IMG/VR virus record: IMGVR_UViG_3300035698_020078
Location: 1-61,181 of that record
Origin: a virus
DNA length: 61,181 nt
Reading direction: 5' to 3' (one strand)
A program made the translations under genes and the position numbers. Under the pieces are notes generated by a model that did no database searches, was not told the origin of the DNA, and saw nothing but the letters and a program-made list of their open reading frames with translations. This document shows, piece after piece, positions 1 through 8,058 of the stretch (position 1 is the first letter of the stretch; every line of letters starts with the position of its first letter).

Positions 1-244
1 CTCAGAACGTGAGTGTGACATTGTGATTCTGGCGGATTGTCGCTTTCCGAACGAAAAAGAGTGGACAGAACGAAGCTCGGGTGTTACAATTCGTGTGGAC
101 AGAGAAACTGACTCCACCGACAGCCACCCTAGCGAAGTGGCACTGGATGACGCCGTTTTTAGAATTCGCTTCGACAATAACGGAACGCTTGACGATATGG
201 AAGCATTCGCAGACGAGTTAGTAGAGAATCAATTACCGCTATGA
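1..244 (+). CDS. deoxynucleoside monophosphate kinase, C-terminal part (5' end outside window)
   Basis: The reading frame is open from the left edge, so only about the last 80 residues are present. They contain the block DCRFPNE followed by a valine-rich strand, then a DSHPSE block and a closing helix with a DD pair. This is the typical C-terminal half of phage dNMP kinases of the T4 gp1 type, which phosphorylate dNMPs to dNDPs for DNA synthesis. The P-loop would lie upstream of the window. A GTG at 23 could be mistaken for a start, but coding similarity continues upstream of it. The stop overlaps the next ATG (ATGA). The family call is from recognised motifs, not an alignment. Confidence 0.72.
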   Translation, partial: SERECDIVILADCRFPNEKEWTERSSGVTIRVDRETDSTDSHPSEVALDDAVFRIRFDNNGTLDDMEAFADELVENQLPL

Positions 245-405
245 GTGAAGCAAACTTTAATCTTACAGGTGATCAGGCACGCCTACTCATGACTGCATTA
301 GCAACGTCAGAGGCAAATATGCCCGCAAAAGAATCTATTATTATGTACTTACGACTGGCAAGTATCAGTGAAGTACAACCACCACAAAAGCAAGAAAATG
401 AATAA
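241..405 (+). CDS. small hypothetical protein (54 aa)
   Basis: This 54-residue frame starts with an ATG overlapping the stop of the dNMP kinase (ATGA) and ends inside the first codons of the next gene. It fills a stretch that would otherwise be non-coding in a gapless operon, which is the main argument that it is real. It is acidic to neutral with a helical middle and a Gln/Pro-rich tail. No family is recognised. Confidence 0.6.
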   Translation: MSEANFNLTGDQARLLMTALATSEANMPAKESIIMYLRLASISEVQPPQKQENE

Positions 406-844
406 CATTGCATACTCGCACCGCCCCATCGCTGGGGTTAGTGTCGCCGCCGTCCAAGAAGGTGGCAAACTTTACTTTGCGGCAAGCATCGTGAATAACG
501 GCTACACGCTTTCTGGTAACTACGAGTGGGAGCGTCATGACGTTTTCAGTCGTGCCCAGGCTCGCAAAATTCTCAATGGTCGTCTTGAAAAAATGATCGA
601 AGAAGGGGAAGCGTCGCACATGGGATTCGTCTTCGAGACCGACATGGGTGGACGTAGCTTTATTGCCAAGTTTCGTCAAGTGTTTAAGCCTGACTACATG
701 GAAAACGATGACATTCTTTATGATGTTATGGAACTTGCAGGAACCAAGGTTTCGGGACGCAAGGAGGCGAGCGACATTTGGAACATCGTTGCCGACATGG
801 CAAATACTGTCGTGGCCGAATACGCCGAGGTTTGCACCGAATGA
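398..844 (+). CDS. hypothetical protein (148 aa)
   Basis: The function is not recognised. The ATG at 398 is preferred over a GTG at 368 because it gives the short overlap typical of this operon (it overlaps the previous stop at 403-405). The stop overlaps the ATG of the exonuclease gene (ATGA at 841-844), so the two are translationally coupled. The protein is a mixed alpha/beta chain with a conserved-looking EWERHDVF segment and an acidic C-terminal helix. It shows no signal peptide, membrane segment or zinc motif. Confidence 0.65.
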   Translation: MNNIAYSHRPIAGVSVAAVQEGGKLYFAASIVNNGYTLSGNYEWERHDVFSRAQARKILNGRLEKMIEEGEASHMGFVFETDMGGRSFIAKFRQVFKPDYMENDDILYDVMELAGTKVSGRKEASDIWNIVADMANTVVAEYAEVCTE

Positions 845-1440
845 AAGTAATGGTATATGATACGGAGACTGGCGGACTAGACTCTACTAAGCATAGTGTC
901 TTTTCCGTTGGTGCTCTCGTGGGTGACTTAGACACTGGTGAAATTCTAGATATGTTTGAGGCATATCATCGTCTACCGAGTGTAAACGACTATGTTTATG
1001 GTCCTAAGGCAATTGAAATTCACGGCATCACACCACAACAAGCTTTTGACAATGGTATCTCTACCGAAGAGATTCAGGCTAAGTTTGTTGATATGTGGAA
1101 TGACCACTGTCCATCCCTGCTCGGTGGGCACAACGAATTTTTTGACCGCTGCATGATGAGTGATCAAATTTTCCAATGCTCTCGACAAGAGTTTGAAGCC
1201 AATTTTAGTTATCGTGCCATCGACACACTGCCAGTCATTAGGCTTATTACCGGACACGACAATGTTGCCTCTGGTGCATCCTTGACGCAGGCTATTAAAC
1301 TTCTGAATATTGATATGAGCGATTATGGTAAGAATAAGTTCCACGCCGCTTTGTTCGATAGTATCTGTACATTCCGAGTCGCACACAAGGTTCGCTCGGT
1401 TTTCAAAAACGCTGACGTAGCAAAACTTTTAACAAAATGA
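841..1440 (+). CDS. DnaQ-like 3'-5' exonuclease (DEDDh family)
   Basis: This 199-residue protein has all three exonuclease motifs of the DEDDh superfamily. Exo I is DTETGG with D7 and E9, Exo II is HNEFFD with D102, and Exo III is H168-x4-D173. These residues bind two metal ions for hydrolysis of single-stranded DNA or RNA from the 3' end. It could serve as a stand-alone proofreader for the phage DnaE-type polymerase at 46976-50278 (a DnaE needs a separate DnaQ-type subunit), or as a RNase T or ExoX-like trimming enzyme; the partner is inferred. The ATG at 841 is chosen because it overlaps the previous stop and begins directly at the first beta strand. Confidence 0.85.
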   Translation: MKVMVYDTETGGLDSTKHSVFSVGALVGDLDTGEILDMFEAYHRLPSVNDYVYGPKAIEIHGITPQQAFDNGISTEEIQAKFVDMWNDHCPSLLGGHNEFFDRCMMSDQIFQCSRQEFEANFSYRAIDTLPVIRLITGHDNVASGASLTQAIKLLNIDMSDYGKNKFHAALFDSICTFRVAHKVRSVFKNADVAKLLTK

Positions 1441-1628
1441 AACAACGAGAAAGAGATTATCAACGTACTGTCCTCCAGGCTAATGGATGGACCTCTGGCA
1501 ATGGACTTAAGAAAAACGGATCCTTCAAGTGGATTTGGATTCATCCTAGTCGTACTAAGGCATATAGTCGCCAAGAAGCTTTTGACATTGTTCAAAAGCA
1601 ACTTTCCCGCAAAGGCGTGCGGGTGTAA
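1437..1628 (+). CDS. small basic hypothetical protein (63 aa)
   Basis: The ATG overlaps the stop of the exonuclease gene. The 63-residue product is strongly basic and rich in Arg, Lys and Trp, with a KWIWIHP core, and could bind nucleic acid. No family is recognised. Its place between two nuclease genes suggests a role in DNA metabolism, but this is context only. Confidence 0.6.
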   Translation: MKQRERDYQRTVLQANGWTSGNGLKKNGSFKWIWIHPSRTKAYSRQEAFDIVQKQLSRKGVRV

Positions 1629-1631
1629 TGC

Positions 1632-2117
1632 ATGAATTACAGATTCGACAGCCGTAGCAAAGACCAGTTCGAGCAAGACATTAAGGACCGCACACTCAAA
1701 GAGCGTGACCTATTTTTTGCCTGGCTCGACTACGTTGAAACTCAGTCTGGAACTAGGCCGGAATTCACCGAGACAGGATGCGGAAATCATGGAGATTTTC
1801 TAGATGACGCAGACGTATCGACGGCACCAGACTTCAATGTAGAGGGATACGGACATGTCGAAGTCAAGTACTCAGACCCACTAATTAAGCGTGACTTTCA
1901 TTTGAAAGCTAATCAAGTGAAGGCATACGAAAAGATGGGGGCAACAATTTTGATGTTTAACGGTTGCCGAGAAGAAACGCCAGTATTTACGATGCTTAAG
2001 CCTGAGGACTTGAAAGAAATTATTGATTCATACCCAGTGATTCACTTTCAGGGCTTCGGTGGTAAGCCGTCGTATAAAATTCCCGTGTCAGAATACATTT
2101 GGAGATCAGTTAAGTAA
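1632..2117 (+). CDS. PD-(D/E)XK superfamily nuclease
   Basis: This 161-residue protein contains a textbook PD-(D/E)XK site: P66-D67, then after nine residues E77-V-K79, followed by a helix with K92 and Q95 where this fold usually has its motif IV residues. Such enzymes cut DNA with Mg2+ bound by the Asp and Glu. The gene sits directly upstream of the SMC/Rad50-like ATPase (TAATG junction at 2115-2119), an arrangement expected for end-processing nuclease-ATPase pairs in recombination. A joint role is inferred. The N-terminal 50 residues are charged and helical, with no known domain recognised. Confidence 0.72.
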   Translation: MNYRFDSRSKDQFEQDIKDRTLKERDLFFAWLDYVETQSGTRPEFTETGCGNHGDFLDDADVSTAPDFNVEGYGHVEVKYSDPLIKRDFHLKANQVKAYEKMGATILMFNGCREETPVFTMLKPEDLKEIIDSYPVIHFQGFGGKPSYKIPVSEYIWRSVK

Positions 2118-3331
2118 TGAAAATTATTAAGCTATATGCAGAAAACGTTAAACGTATTCGGGCAGTAACCATTGAGCCCACAAGTAACACGGTAGTTATC
2201 TCTGGCATGAACGAGAACGGAAAAACTTCTGTTCTCGATACTATTTGGCTAGCCCTTAAGTATCGTGCCGCCTCAAAGGAAATCCCCAATCCTATTCGTG
2301 CCGGTGAGGACGAGGCTATCATTGACCTCGACCTTGGAGAGTACATCGTTACTCGTAGAATTACGGCAGACGGAGTTCGTCTTGAGGTTCGGGCACCAGA
2401 CGGCAATAAGATTTCTTCGCCCCAGACGCTATTGGACGGAATGGCTGGTGACCTTTCGTTTGATCCATGGGAATTCTCCAGGATGAAGGAGCCCGAGCAA
2501 CGCAAGCTGCTAGGCGATCTACTTTATCGTTTAACGGAGGGCGAGGTTGATTTGGCCGAATACGATGCTCTAATCGAAAAGGCTAAAGAAGAACGAAAAG
2601 ACGTTAACAAAGAACGTAAACGCTTAAGTACTGTTCTTAGTACGTTAGCTCCACCTAAGGCCGACGAGCCCACGATTGAGGTTTCTTCAACAGACTTAGT
2701 GGACAAGCTTGAAAAGTCAAAAGAAATTGAGGATGCTCAGGCTCGATTGATTGAGTTCGAAAAAGAGATCGACAGGATTGAAAAAGAGCGTGTCTTGATT
2801 AAGGACTGGTTGGGCAAGAATGCCGATCAGCACGTTCCTCAGGATCAAATCAAGGATCAAATTGAATCGCTTGAAAAAACAAACAAGAGGGTTCGCGAGA
2901 TTCAGGATTACAACAAAAATAGAGACGCCTTAGTTGACGCTGAGGCTAAATACAAAGAGTACAATGACACGATCGAATTGGCTCAAATTAATAAAGATGA
3001 GGCCCTAGAGAATTCTCCTCTGCCGGTCAAGAATATTCGCCTTACGCCCGATGGTCTTATGGTTGTTACTAAGGGTGGTCACGAAGTTCCGTTCCGCCAG
3101 GCATCGGCCGCACAACGCCTCAAGATTTCGCTTGGAATTGCCATGGCCACGAACCCTGCCCTTCGCGTGATTAGGATCGCTGATGGATCACTTCTGGATG
3201 ACGAAAGCATGCAGATTATTCGCGACATGGCGGACGACGAAGACTTTCAAGTTTGGATCGAATACGCATCAAGAAACGCAAACGATAGAATCGGTGTGTA
3301 CATCGAGGATGGTCTAATTGTCCCAGATTAG
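2117..3331 (+). CDS. SMC/Rad50-like AAA ATPase
   Basis: The 404-residue protein starts with a beta strand and a P-loop GMNENGKTS (residues 30-38). It continues with a long charged region predicted as coiled coil (about 150-300) and ends with a serine-rich signature-like SAAQRLKISLG segment and a weak Walker B. This is the layout of small phage Rad50/SbcC or RecF-like ATPases that work with nucleases in double-strand end processing, as T4 gp46 does. The coiled coil is much shorter than in cellular Rad50. The Walker B region (VIRIADGS) lacks the usual DE pair, so the catalytic glutamate is uncertain. A nuclease gene lies immediately upstream. Confidence 0.78.
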   Translation: MKIIKLYAENVKRIRAVTIEPTSNTVVISGMNENGKTSVLDTIWLALKYRAASKEIPNPIRAGEDEAIIDLDLGEYIVTRRITADGVRLEVRAPDGNKISSPQTLLDGMAGDLSFDPWEFSRMKEPEQRKLLGDLLYRLTEGEVDLAEYDALIEKAKEERKDVNKERKRLSTVLSTLAPPKADEPTIEVSSTDLVDKLEKSKEIEDAQARLIEFEKEIDRIEKERVLIKDWLGKNADQHVPQDQIKDQIESLEKTNKRVREIQDYNKNRDALVDAEAKYKEYNDTIELAQINKDEALENSPLPVKNIRLTPDGLMVVTKGGHEVPFRQASAAQRLKISLGIAMATNPALRVIRIADGSLLDDESMQIIRDMADDEDFQVWIEYASRNANDRIGVYIEDGLIVPD

Positions 3332-3344
3332 TGTAATTAGAGGC

Positions 3345-3351
3345 AAGGAGG
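3345..3351 (+). promoter_or_regulatory. strong ribosome binding site AAGGAGG
   Basis: AAGGAGG lies 8 bases before the ATG at 3360. It decides the start of the gene 3360-3743 against a TTG at 3318 and is one of the few full-length Shine-Dalgarno sequences in the plus block. Confidence 0.85.
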
Positions 3352-3359
3352 CATCCCTA

Positions 3360-3743
3360 ATGACGCTCAAATTGAATTGGAACAGACTTACAGACATTAA
3401 CACACGCCTCAATGAAGATAAGGATTTTGAGTCAACCGACCAAATGAACTTCATTATCATCCTTAAAGATGAAAAGGTAATAAATACTAGTGTTGACCTT
3501 AAACACTTCTTAGTATTTATGTGGAAAATAACAGAACGTAAAGGCAAAGAAATAATTGGTCTTATCGTAAAAGATCCTTGCGGCATAGAGGTGTTTCGAT
3601 ATAAGAGAGTTAATCGCGGGAACGAAGAAATCCCAGAAGGCGGCAACTGCGATGCGGTTATCAATTGGAATTCGTTAAGTCGGCTTGAAAAAGACGTATA
3701 CATCAAACTACTTATTTCGCAAATTAATGGAAGAACTGAATAA
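3360..3743 (+). CDS. hypothetical protein (127 aa)
   Basis: The start is fixed by the AAGGAGG eight bases upstream. The 127-residue protein is a mixed alpha/beta chain without cysteine pairs, signal peptide or membrane segment. It is not recognised. It lies between the SMC-like ATPase and a sigma-like factor, and its end overlaps the sigma-like gene by 17 bases. The strong ribosome binding site suggests it is made in larger amount than its neighbours. Confidence 0.7.
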   Translation: MTLKLNWNRLTDINTRLNEDKDFESTDQMNFIIILKDEKVINTSVDLKHFLVFMWKITERKGKEIIGLIVKDPCGIEVFRYKRVNRGNEEIPEGGNCDAVINWNSLSRLEKDVYIKLLISQINGRTE

Positions 3744-4272
3744 TCCCATCGAAAGTGTTCCCCATAATGAATGGGATGCTATCGTAAACTCAACAATTAG
3801 ACGTTTTGTTCCAATCTGTGCTAGAGATAATATCTTGTCCATTGATGACCTAAGGCAAGAAGCCTGGATAGGAATTCTCAGTGCTCGACAAAAATACGAC
3901 CATACAAGAGGAACAAAATTTGTTAGTTATGCAATTAGTTGGATTAACTGGCACATCCTTCGTTTAATTGACCATAAACTAAAATTGAGGAAGAAACCTC
4001 GCTGGGTTTCGGAAGAAATCATTGATGATGAGCAGTGGTATGTCAATGAGAATAACAATGAAGAGGTCATGGATACCGCTATCGAATATCTGAGCGATCA
4101 AAAACACATTGACATGTTTATTGACCATTTCGTAAAAGGCGAAACATTTCAATCGATTGGCAAAAGATACGACTTATCTCGTCAACGTGTGCATATGATC
4201 GTAACAAATATGGTCAGCACTTTAAAGCTTAAAATGAATAATGAGAACGCCGAAGACTCTTGTACTTATTGA
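3727..4272 (+). CDS. sigma-70 family-like transcription factor
   Basis: This 181-residue protein resembles small sigma-70 family proteins. Residues 38-82 match sigma region 2, with a DDLRQEAWIGIL helix followed by a YDHTRGTKFVSYA block, the part that binds core RNA polymerase and the -10 element. Residues about 140-165 form a helix-turn-helix (SIGKRYDLSRQRVHMIV) as in region 4, which reads the -35 element. It probably redirects host RNA polymerase to phage promoters. The ATG at 3727 is preferred over the TTG at 3685. A second, different sigma-like gene is at 46121-46771. Region 3 is absent. Confidence 0.78.
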   Translation: MEELNNPIESVPHNEWDAIVNSTIRRFVPICARDNILSIDDLRQEAWIGILSARQKYDHTRGTKFVSYAISWINWHILRLIDHKLKLRKKPRWVSEEIIDDEQWYVNENNNEEVMDTAIEYLSDQKHIDMFIDHFVKGETFQSIGKRYDLSRQRVHMIVTNMVSTLKLKMNNENAEDSCTY

Positions 4273-4453
4273 ATGTCGCCTATGTCACGGCTCCTATTAT
4301 GGCGGAGAGAATAATCTCATGCTGCGGGCCGGTAGCGAAAAAGAACTGCCTGACGAAGTGTCGATTGTGGTTCGCAAAGTAGCAAGATGCACAAGTTGCA
4401 AAGAAGTCGCAGACAGGACATATGGTAGTAAACGTAAAAGATTTGAACGCTAA
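4241..4453 (+). CDS. small zinc-ribbon protein (70 aa)
   Basis: Two CxxC pairs (C12-C15 and C50-C53) frame a 34-residue loop, the pattern of a zinc ribbon. The C-terminus is basic. It overlaps the end of the sigma-like gene by 32 bases and the start of the next gene by the same amount. Such proteins often bind nucleic acid or RNA polymerase, and the sigma-like neighbour makes a transcription role plausible, but no family is recognised. Confidence 0.68.
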   Translation: MRTPKTLVLIECRLCHGSYYGGENNLMLRAGSEKELPDEVSIVVRKVARCTSCKEVADRTYGSKRKRFER

Positions 4454-5378
4454 AGACTATACTCACGTTTCCCAATTAGAAGAAGGGAAAGTGTATGAGC
4501 AGATTTTCCATGTGGCTGGCGTTGACCATAATCTCGGCATGGTTGCTGGAAATGGCACGGCTTTCGCACAGATATTATTGTCTGACGTAAGTGGTGAAGT
4601 CAACCTGGTGATCTGGGGATTCACAAAAGGGCTCGTTGAGATTGGGGATTTTGCTCGCATTCGTGCCGAAGTAAAGGTCTTCAAGGGCGAACGCCAACTG
4701 ACATGTCAGAGCTTCAACGTAACTAAAATTGACAGAACCCCAGAGAATTTCTACGATTACTTTGCGGGGGTCACTGATTCGCAGCTAGACTCTTATGCCC
4801 TGGAGCTTCAAGAGACACTGGAATATCTAACAGACGACGACTATCGCACCTTTTCGTGCGTAGCCATTCATAACTACAATATTATCAAGCTATTGCGTCA
4901 ATCTCCGTTTGGTCTTAGAGGACCATTAGCATACAGGGGCGGACTACTGGTGCATGTTGTCCATTCAATCAGGCTCGCACGAGCCGCCTGCAATCAGGCA
5001 CGCATTCTGGAGCCAAACATAAATGAGTCACTTGTTTTAATGGCTTGTGCTTTTAGACAGTTGGGCTATTGCACAACGACCGAGTTTGTTGACGGAACAC
5101 TAACTGAGAAAGATTCTTACAGGCTGAATGGCATTGAGAAATCTACCTTCGCCATCCTGACTCAAATCTTTTCAAGCAATAGAGAGTGTATCTCGCCAGA
5201 AAAGTATAACGCACTAGTTAATTGCTGTAACTATACCGACATTTTAGTTTTGGAAGGCAAGATTGCTGATAATTGTGCTTTGTTAGCAAAAACTATCGAC
5301 TTTGGCGTGTTCAAACTTAGTAATATAAAAAACCAGCACTGGGTCAATAACTACTACGTGGGTCACCTGTGCGAATAG
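4422..5378 (+). CDS. OB-fold plus degenerate HD protein (YhaM-like)
   Basis: The 318-residue protein has an OB-fold nucleic-acid-binding region (about 15-100) followed by a helical domain containing GGLLVHVVH (173-181). This is the order of the YhaM/CBF1 3'-5' exoribonuclease family, in which an OB fold feeds RNA to an HD hydrolase. The first histidine (H178) is kept. At the position of the defining HD pair (LLHDIGK in YhaM) the sequence reads FRQLGY (211-216), so the His-Asp pair is replaced by Arg-Gln. The protein probably binds RNA or DNA but may not hydrolyse it. An AGGA lies six bases upstream of the chosen ATG. Confidence 0.65.
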   Translation: MVVNVKDLNAKDYTHVSQLEEGKVYEQIFHVAGVDHNLGMVAGNGTAFAQILLSDVSGEVNLVIWGFTKGLVEIGDFARIRAEVKVFKGERQLTCQSFNVTKIDRTPENFYDYFAGVTDSQLDSYALELQETLEYLTDDDYRTFSCVAIHNYNIIKLLRQSPFGLRGPLAYRGGLLVHVVHSIRLARAACNQARILEPNINESLVLMACAFRQLGYCTTTEFVDGTLTEKDSYRLNGIEKSTFAILTQIFSSNRECISPEKYNALVNCCNYTDILVLEGKIADNCALLAKTIDFGVFKLSNIKNQHWVNNYYVGHLCE

Positions 5379-5959
5379 ACGCCCTTAAAGAAATAGTCAA
5401 AGATTGCACTAAGTGTGATTTATGCAAGACTCGCACCCAGGTTGTGTTCGGAGAGGGTAGTTCGTCTCCAAAGGTTCTATTAGTTGGTGACTCGCCAGAT
5501 GACGTTGAGGATGCCGAGGGCAAGATGTTCCTCGGAGACGGCGGAATCAAATTGGACAGAATCCTAGCCTATCTCGGAACCGACAGATCGGAAGTGTATC
5601 TGACCAACGCCATTCTGTGCAATACTCCATTAAATAGATATCCTCGACAAGAGGAATTAGCAGCCTGTAGATGGCGTCTTTTAGAGCAAATTAACATTCT
5701 AAAGCCAGACCTAATCGTGGCCCTGGGTCGAGCGGCATTTGAGCAGCTTCGGGGCGAAAAGATTAAAGGTGCCTTAAGCAATTTCTTTCCCGACAAAATA
5801 GACGCCGATTGGATTAAGTATACTACGGACGAACATGAGTGTATAATGGCTGTAACTTATCATCCTAATTATCATTTAAGATCACCAGAAAGAGCATATA
5901 AGGTAACTTTATCCCATTGGAAGAAAATAAAGGAATGGTTAAATGAATATCAGCAGTGA
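5369..5959 (+). CDS. uracil-DNA glycosylase, family 4 (Fe-S type)
   Basis: The 196-residue protein has the four cysteines that hold the 4Fe-4S cluster of family-4 UDGs (C13, C16, C84, C100). It also has the active-site loop at 40-48 (GDSPDDVED, related to the usual GEAPGxxED), an NR.P..EE..AC block and the late HPNY (H165-Y168) motif. These enzymes remove uracil from DNA; some phage relatives act in replication or repair. The loop differs from the family consensus where a Gly is replaced by Asp, so substrate preference may differ. GTG is used as start, within the end of the previous gene. Confidence 0.85.
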   Translation: MRIDALKEIVKDCTKCDLCKTRTQVVFGEGSSSPKVLLVGDSPDDVEDAEGKMFLGDGGIKLDRILAYLGTDRSEVYLTNAILCNTPLNRYPRQEELAACRWRLLEQINILKPDLIVALGRAAFEQLRGEKIKGALSNFFPDKIDADWIKYTTDEHECIMAVTYHPNYHLRSPERAYKVTLSHWKKIKEWLNEYQQ

Positions 5960-6719
5960 CCACCGGAAGGCATGTACCGTTAATACTAAAGCAATTAACG
6001 CGGGACTCCTAGAATGTAAAGAAGGTGTATCAACGCTAGAAATTGATGCCGCAATCGAAAAATATATTCGTGAAAACGACTGTATTCCAGCCTTCAAGAA
6101 TTACCGTCCGCTAGGCACCCCATATGCTTTTCCAGCAACGGCCTGCATTAGCGTTAATGACGCTATGGTTCACGGAATTCCAAACGACTATAGGCTTGTT
6201 AATGGAGACATCGTAACAGTAGACGTTGGAACCAATTGCAACGGATGGTTCGCAGATTCGGCCAGAACAATAGTAATTGGCAAAAACCCAGAGGCAGAAA
6301 AACTTGCTTACGCTGCGGAAGCCGTGCTGTTTGCTCAGATCGAAGAAGTCAAGCACGGCGTTACGATTACAGATTTAATTCTAGCTTCGGAGCGAGAGGC
6401 CAAAAAACTAGCGGTTAATATCATGTCTCCTTGGTGCGGACACGGAATTGGACAAAAACTGCATGACGAACCGCTCATTCCCGCTACAATTGATAGTAGA
6501 CTGAGTAGCTTGAAAAGAAAGTTAGAGGAGAAGAAATATCGCCGCGTCACTCTTATTGAGGGGCAGACGATCTGCCTTGAGCCAGTGATCAGTTTCGGTC
6601 AAGACAACATGTTTCTTGACAAGGATGGCTGGACCGTCCGACAAACAGAAAAAGCATTGACCGCTCACTCCGAGCGATGTGTATTAGTAACTAGCAACGG
6701 ATTTGAAATTCTATCGTAA
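5943..6719 (+). CDS. map: methionine aminopeptidase
   Basis: The 258-residue protein matches type I methionine aminopeptidase, which removes the initiator methionine from new proteins. All five metal ligands are present (D94, D105, H167, E213, E244), as is the substrate histidine H77. Length fits the short bacterial type I form, with an insert of about 20 charged residues near 185-203. It overlaps the UDG gene by 17 bases and is followed with one shared base by a peptide deformylase gene, so the phage carries both steps of N-terminal methionine excision. It has no N-terminal zinc-finger extension. Confidence 0.95.
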   Translation: MNISSDHRKACTVNTKAINAGLLECKEGVSTLEIDAAIEKYIRENDCIPAFKNYRPLGTPYAFPATACISVNDAMVHGIPNDYRLVNGDIVTVDVGTNCNGWFADSARTIVIGKNPEAEKLAYAAEAVLFAQIEEVKHGVTITDLILASEREAKKLAVNIMSPWCGHGIGQKLHDEPLIPATIDSRLSSLKRKLEEKKYRRVTLIEGQTICLEPVISFGQDNMFLDKDGWTVRQTEKALTAHSERCVLVTSNGFEILS

Positions 6720-7378
6720 TGGAAACAAACTCAGAAGATATCACCGAGCCGCAAGAAGTCGCTCCGCAGGTCGAAGAGATTTCTCGATCAACAGCATTGC
6801 GTCAGGCGGTTATTGCCGTTAACGACCAACGCTTCCCGCTACTCGAAATGGAGTCGTCAGACTGTAGCGTGCCTCTTAGTGCCGATGACGAAGATGCACT
6901 GTCCCTAATGAATGACGTTATGGAAGAACTGAACGACGAAGCGGCGGGATTAGCTGCTGTTCAGATCGGCTATCCAAAACGAATCTTTATTCTGAGGAAA
7001 GACGGCGAGAACGTCGCTTACATCAATCCTTCTATTGTGGCAGTTAGTTCTAGTGCCAAAAAAGATTTTGAAGCCTGTCTGTCTATTCCCGGCGGCGTTG
7101 TTCGTACTGCTCGCCCAAAGTGGGTTACTCTGCAATTCATCAATATTGACGGCAGGGTTGAAACCGAAACCTTTAGTGGGTTCTGGGCTCGTGCTGTCAT
7201 GCATGAAATGGATCACCTAAACGGTACGCTGATCGTCAAGTATTTAGAAAAAGAAATTTCCAAGCGTGTCAATACGACTAGTTTTGGAATGAAGGTTACC
7301 CCCGCAAAAATTAACCAAATCGCACGGCGTCGTGCAAAAAACCGTCGAGCCAAAATGGCCCGTCGAACCAATAGATGA
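6719..7378 (+). CDS. def: peptide deformylase
   Basis: The 219-residue protein contains the three deformylase motifs: GLAAVQIG (77-84), EACLS (118-122, where most have EGCLS) and HEMDH (162-166). These provide the metal ligands C120, H162 and H166 and the catalytic E163. It removes the formyl group from initiator fMet, the step needed before methionine aminopeptidase can act, and the aminopeptidase gene is directly upstream. An acidic N-terminal extension of about 25 residues and a very basic C-terminal tail (ARRRAKNRRAK) are additions to the family core; the tail might contact the ribosome. Confidence 0.95.
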   Translation: METNSEDITEPQEVAPQVEEISRSTALRQAVIAVNDQRFPLLEMESSDCSVPLSADDEDALSLMNDVMEELNDEAAGLAAVQIGYPKRIFILRKDGENVAYINPSIVAVSSSAKKDFEACLSIPGGVVRTARPKWVTLQFINIDGRVETETFSGFWARAVMHEMDHLNGTLIVKYLEKEISKRVNTTSFGMKVTPAKINQIARRRAKNRRAKMARRTNR

Positions 7379-7393
7379 TACCTGGGAGGTAGC

Positions 7394-8056
7394 ATGAATA
7401 AGCTTGATTTCCTTCTGCCGAAAGAAGGACAAGAGGAGTACGTGGCATCCATTCGTGAGAATGTAGTGACCATCTGTACTGGACTAGCGGGAACCGGCAA
7501 GACAATCCTAGCGTTGTCGGAGGGCATTAGATTGCTCAAGAACAATAATAGCGGCATTGAAAAGATTATCATTGTTCGTCCTTATATGTCCAGTAATACG
7601 GGCGAAAAGCTCGGTGCCTTGCCTGGCGATCTAAAGGACAAGGTGACTCCCTATGCTCTGGCGGTCAGAGACAATCTTGAGACTATTTTACATCGCAAGC
7701 ACGACATTGACGAGGCGATGAAGAAAATTGAGTTCTCTATCTTAAGTATGTGTAGAGGTAGATCGTTTAACAACGCCTATATCATTATCGAAGAGGCACA
7801 AAATGTTCCTCTGAATGGAGATGCTATGAAAATGTTGTTGACAAGGATCGGAAAAAACTCTAAGATGGTAATTCAAGGAGACCTTGATCAGATGGACATT
7901 TACTCCGAGGATAGTGCATTGCCGGAAACACTTAACATTTTACAAGATGTTCCCAATGTAGGTATCGTAGAAATGACGGATATCAAATGTGTTCACAGGT
8001 CGGGTATTGTAAGAGATATCTTGCAAGCATACGACAGAAAAAACCACCACCACTAA
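7394..8056 (+). CDS. phoH: PhoH-like ATPase
   Basis: The 220-residue protein has a P-loop GLAGTGKT (30-37), the VRPYMSSNTGEKLGALPGDL stretch typical of PhoH (61-80) and a Walker B IIIEEAQN (131-138), with Glu for the more usual Asp. PhoH proteins are P-loop ATPases related to helicase cores and very common in phages; the role is thought to lie in RNA or nucleotide metabolism and is not settled. A GGGAGG ribosome binding site lies just upstream of the ATG. The C-terminus ends with four residues of Asn and His, a natural His run. Confidence 0.93.
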   Translation: MNKLDFLLPKEGQEEYVASIRENVVTICTGLAGTGKTILALSEGIRLLKNNNSGIEKIIIVRPYMSSNTGEKLGALPGDLKDKVTPYALAVRDNLETILHRKHDIDEAMKKIEFSILSMCRGRSFNNAYIIIEEAQNVPLNGDAMKMLLTRIGKNSKMVIQGDLDQMDIYSEDSALPETLNILQDVPNVGIVEMTDIKCVHRSGIVRDILQAYDRKNHHH

Positions 8057-8058
8057 AA

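Noticed and set aside
368-397. Longer N-terminus from GTG at 368 for the 398-844 gene
   Set aside because: It overlaps the small 241-405 gene by more and the extra residues are low-complexity Lys/His. ATG at 398 fits the operon style.
778-840. Longer N-terminus for the DnaQ-like exonuclease
   Set aside because: Residues upstream of 841 are read inside the preceding gene and are Arg/Cys-rich. The exonuclease fold begins at the ATG at 841.
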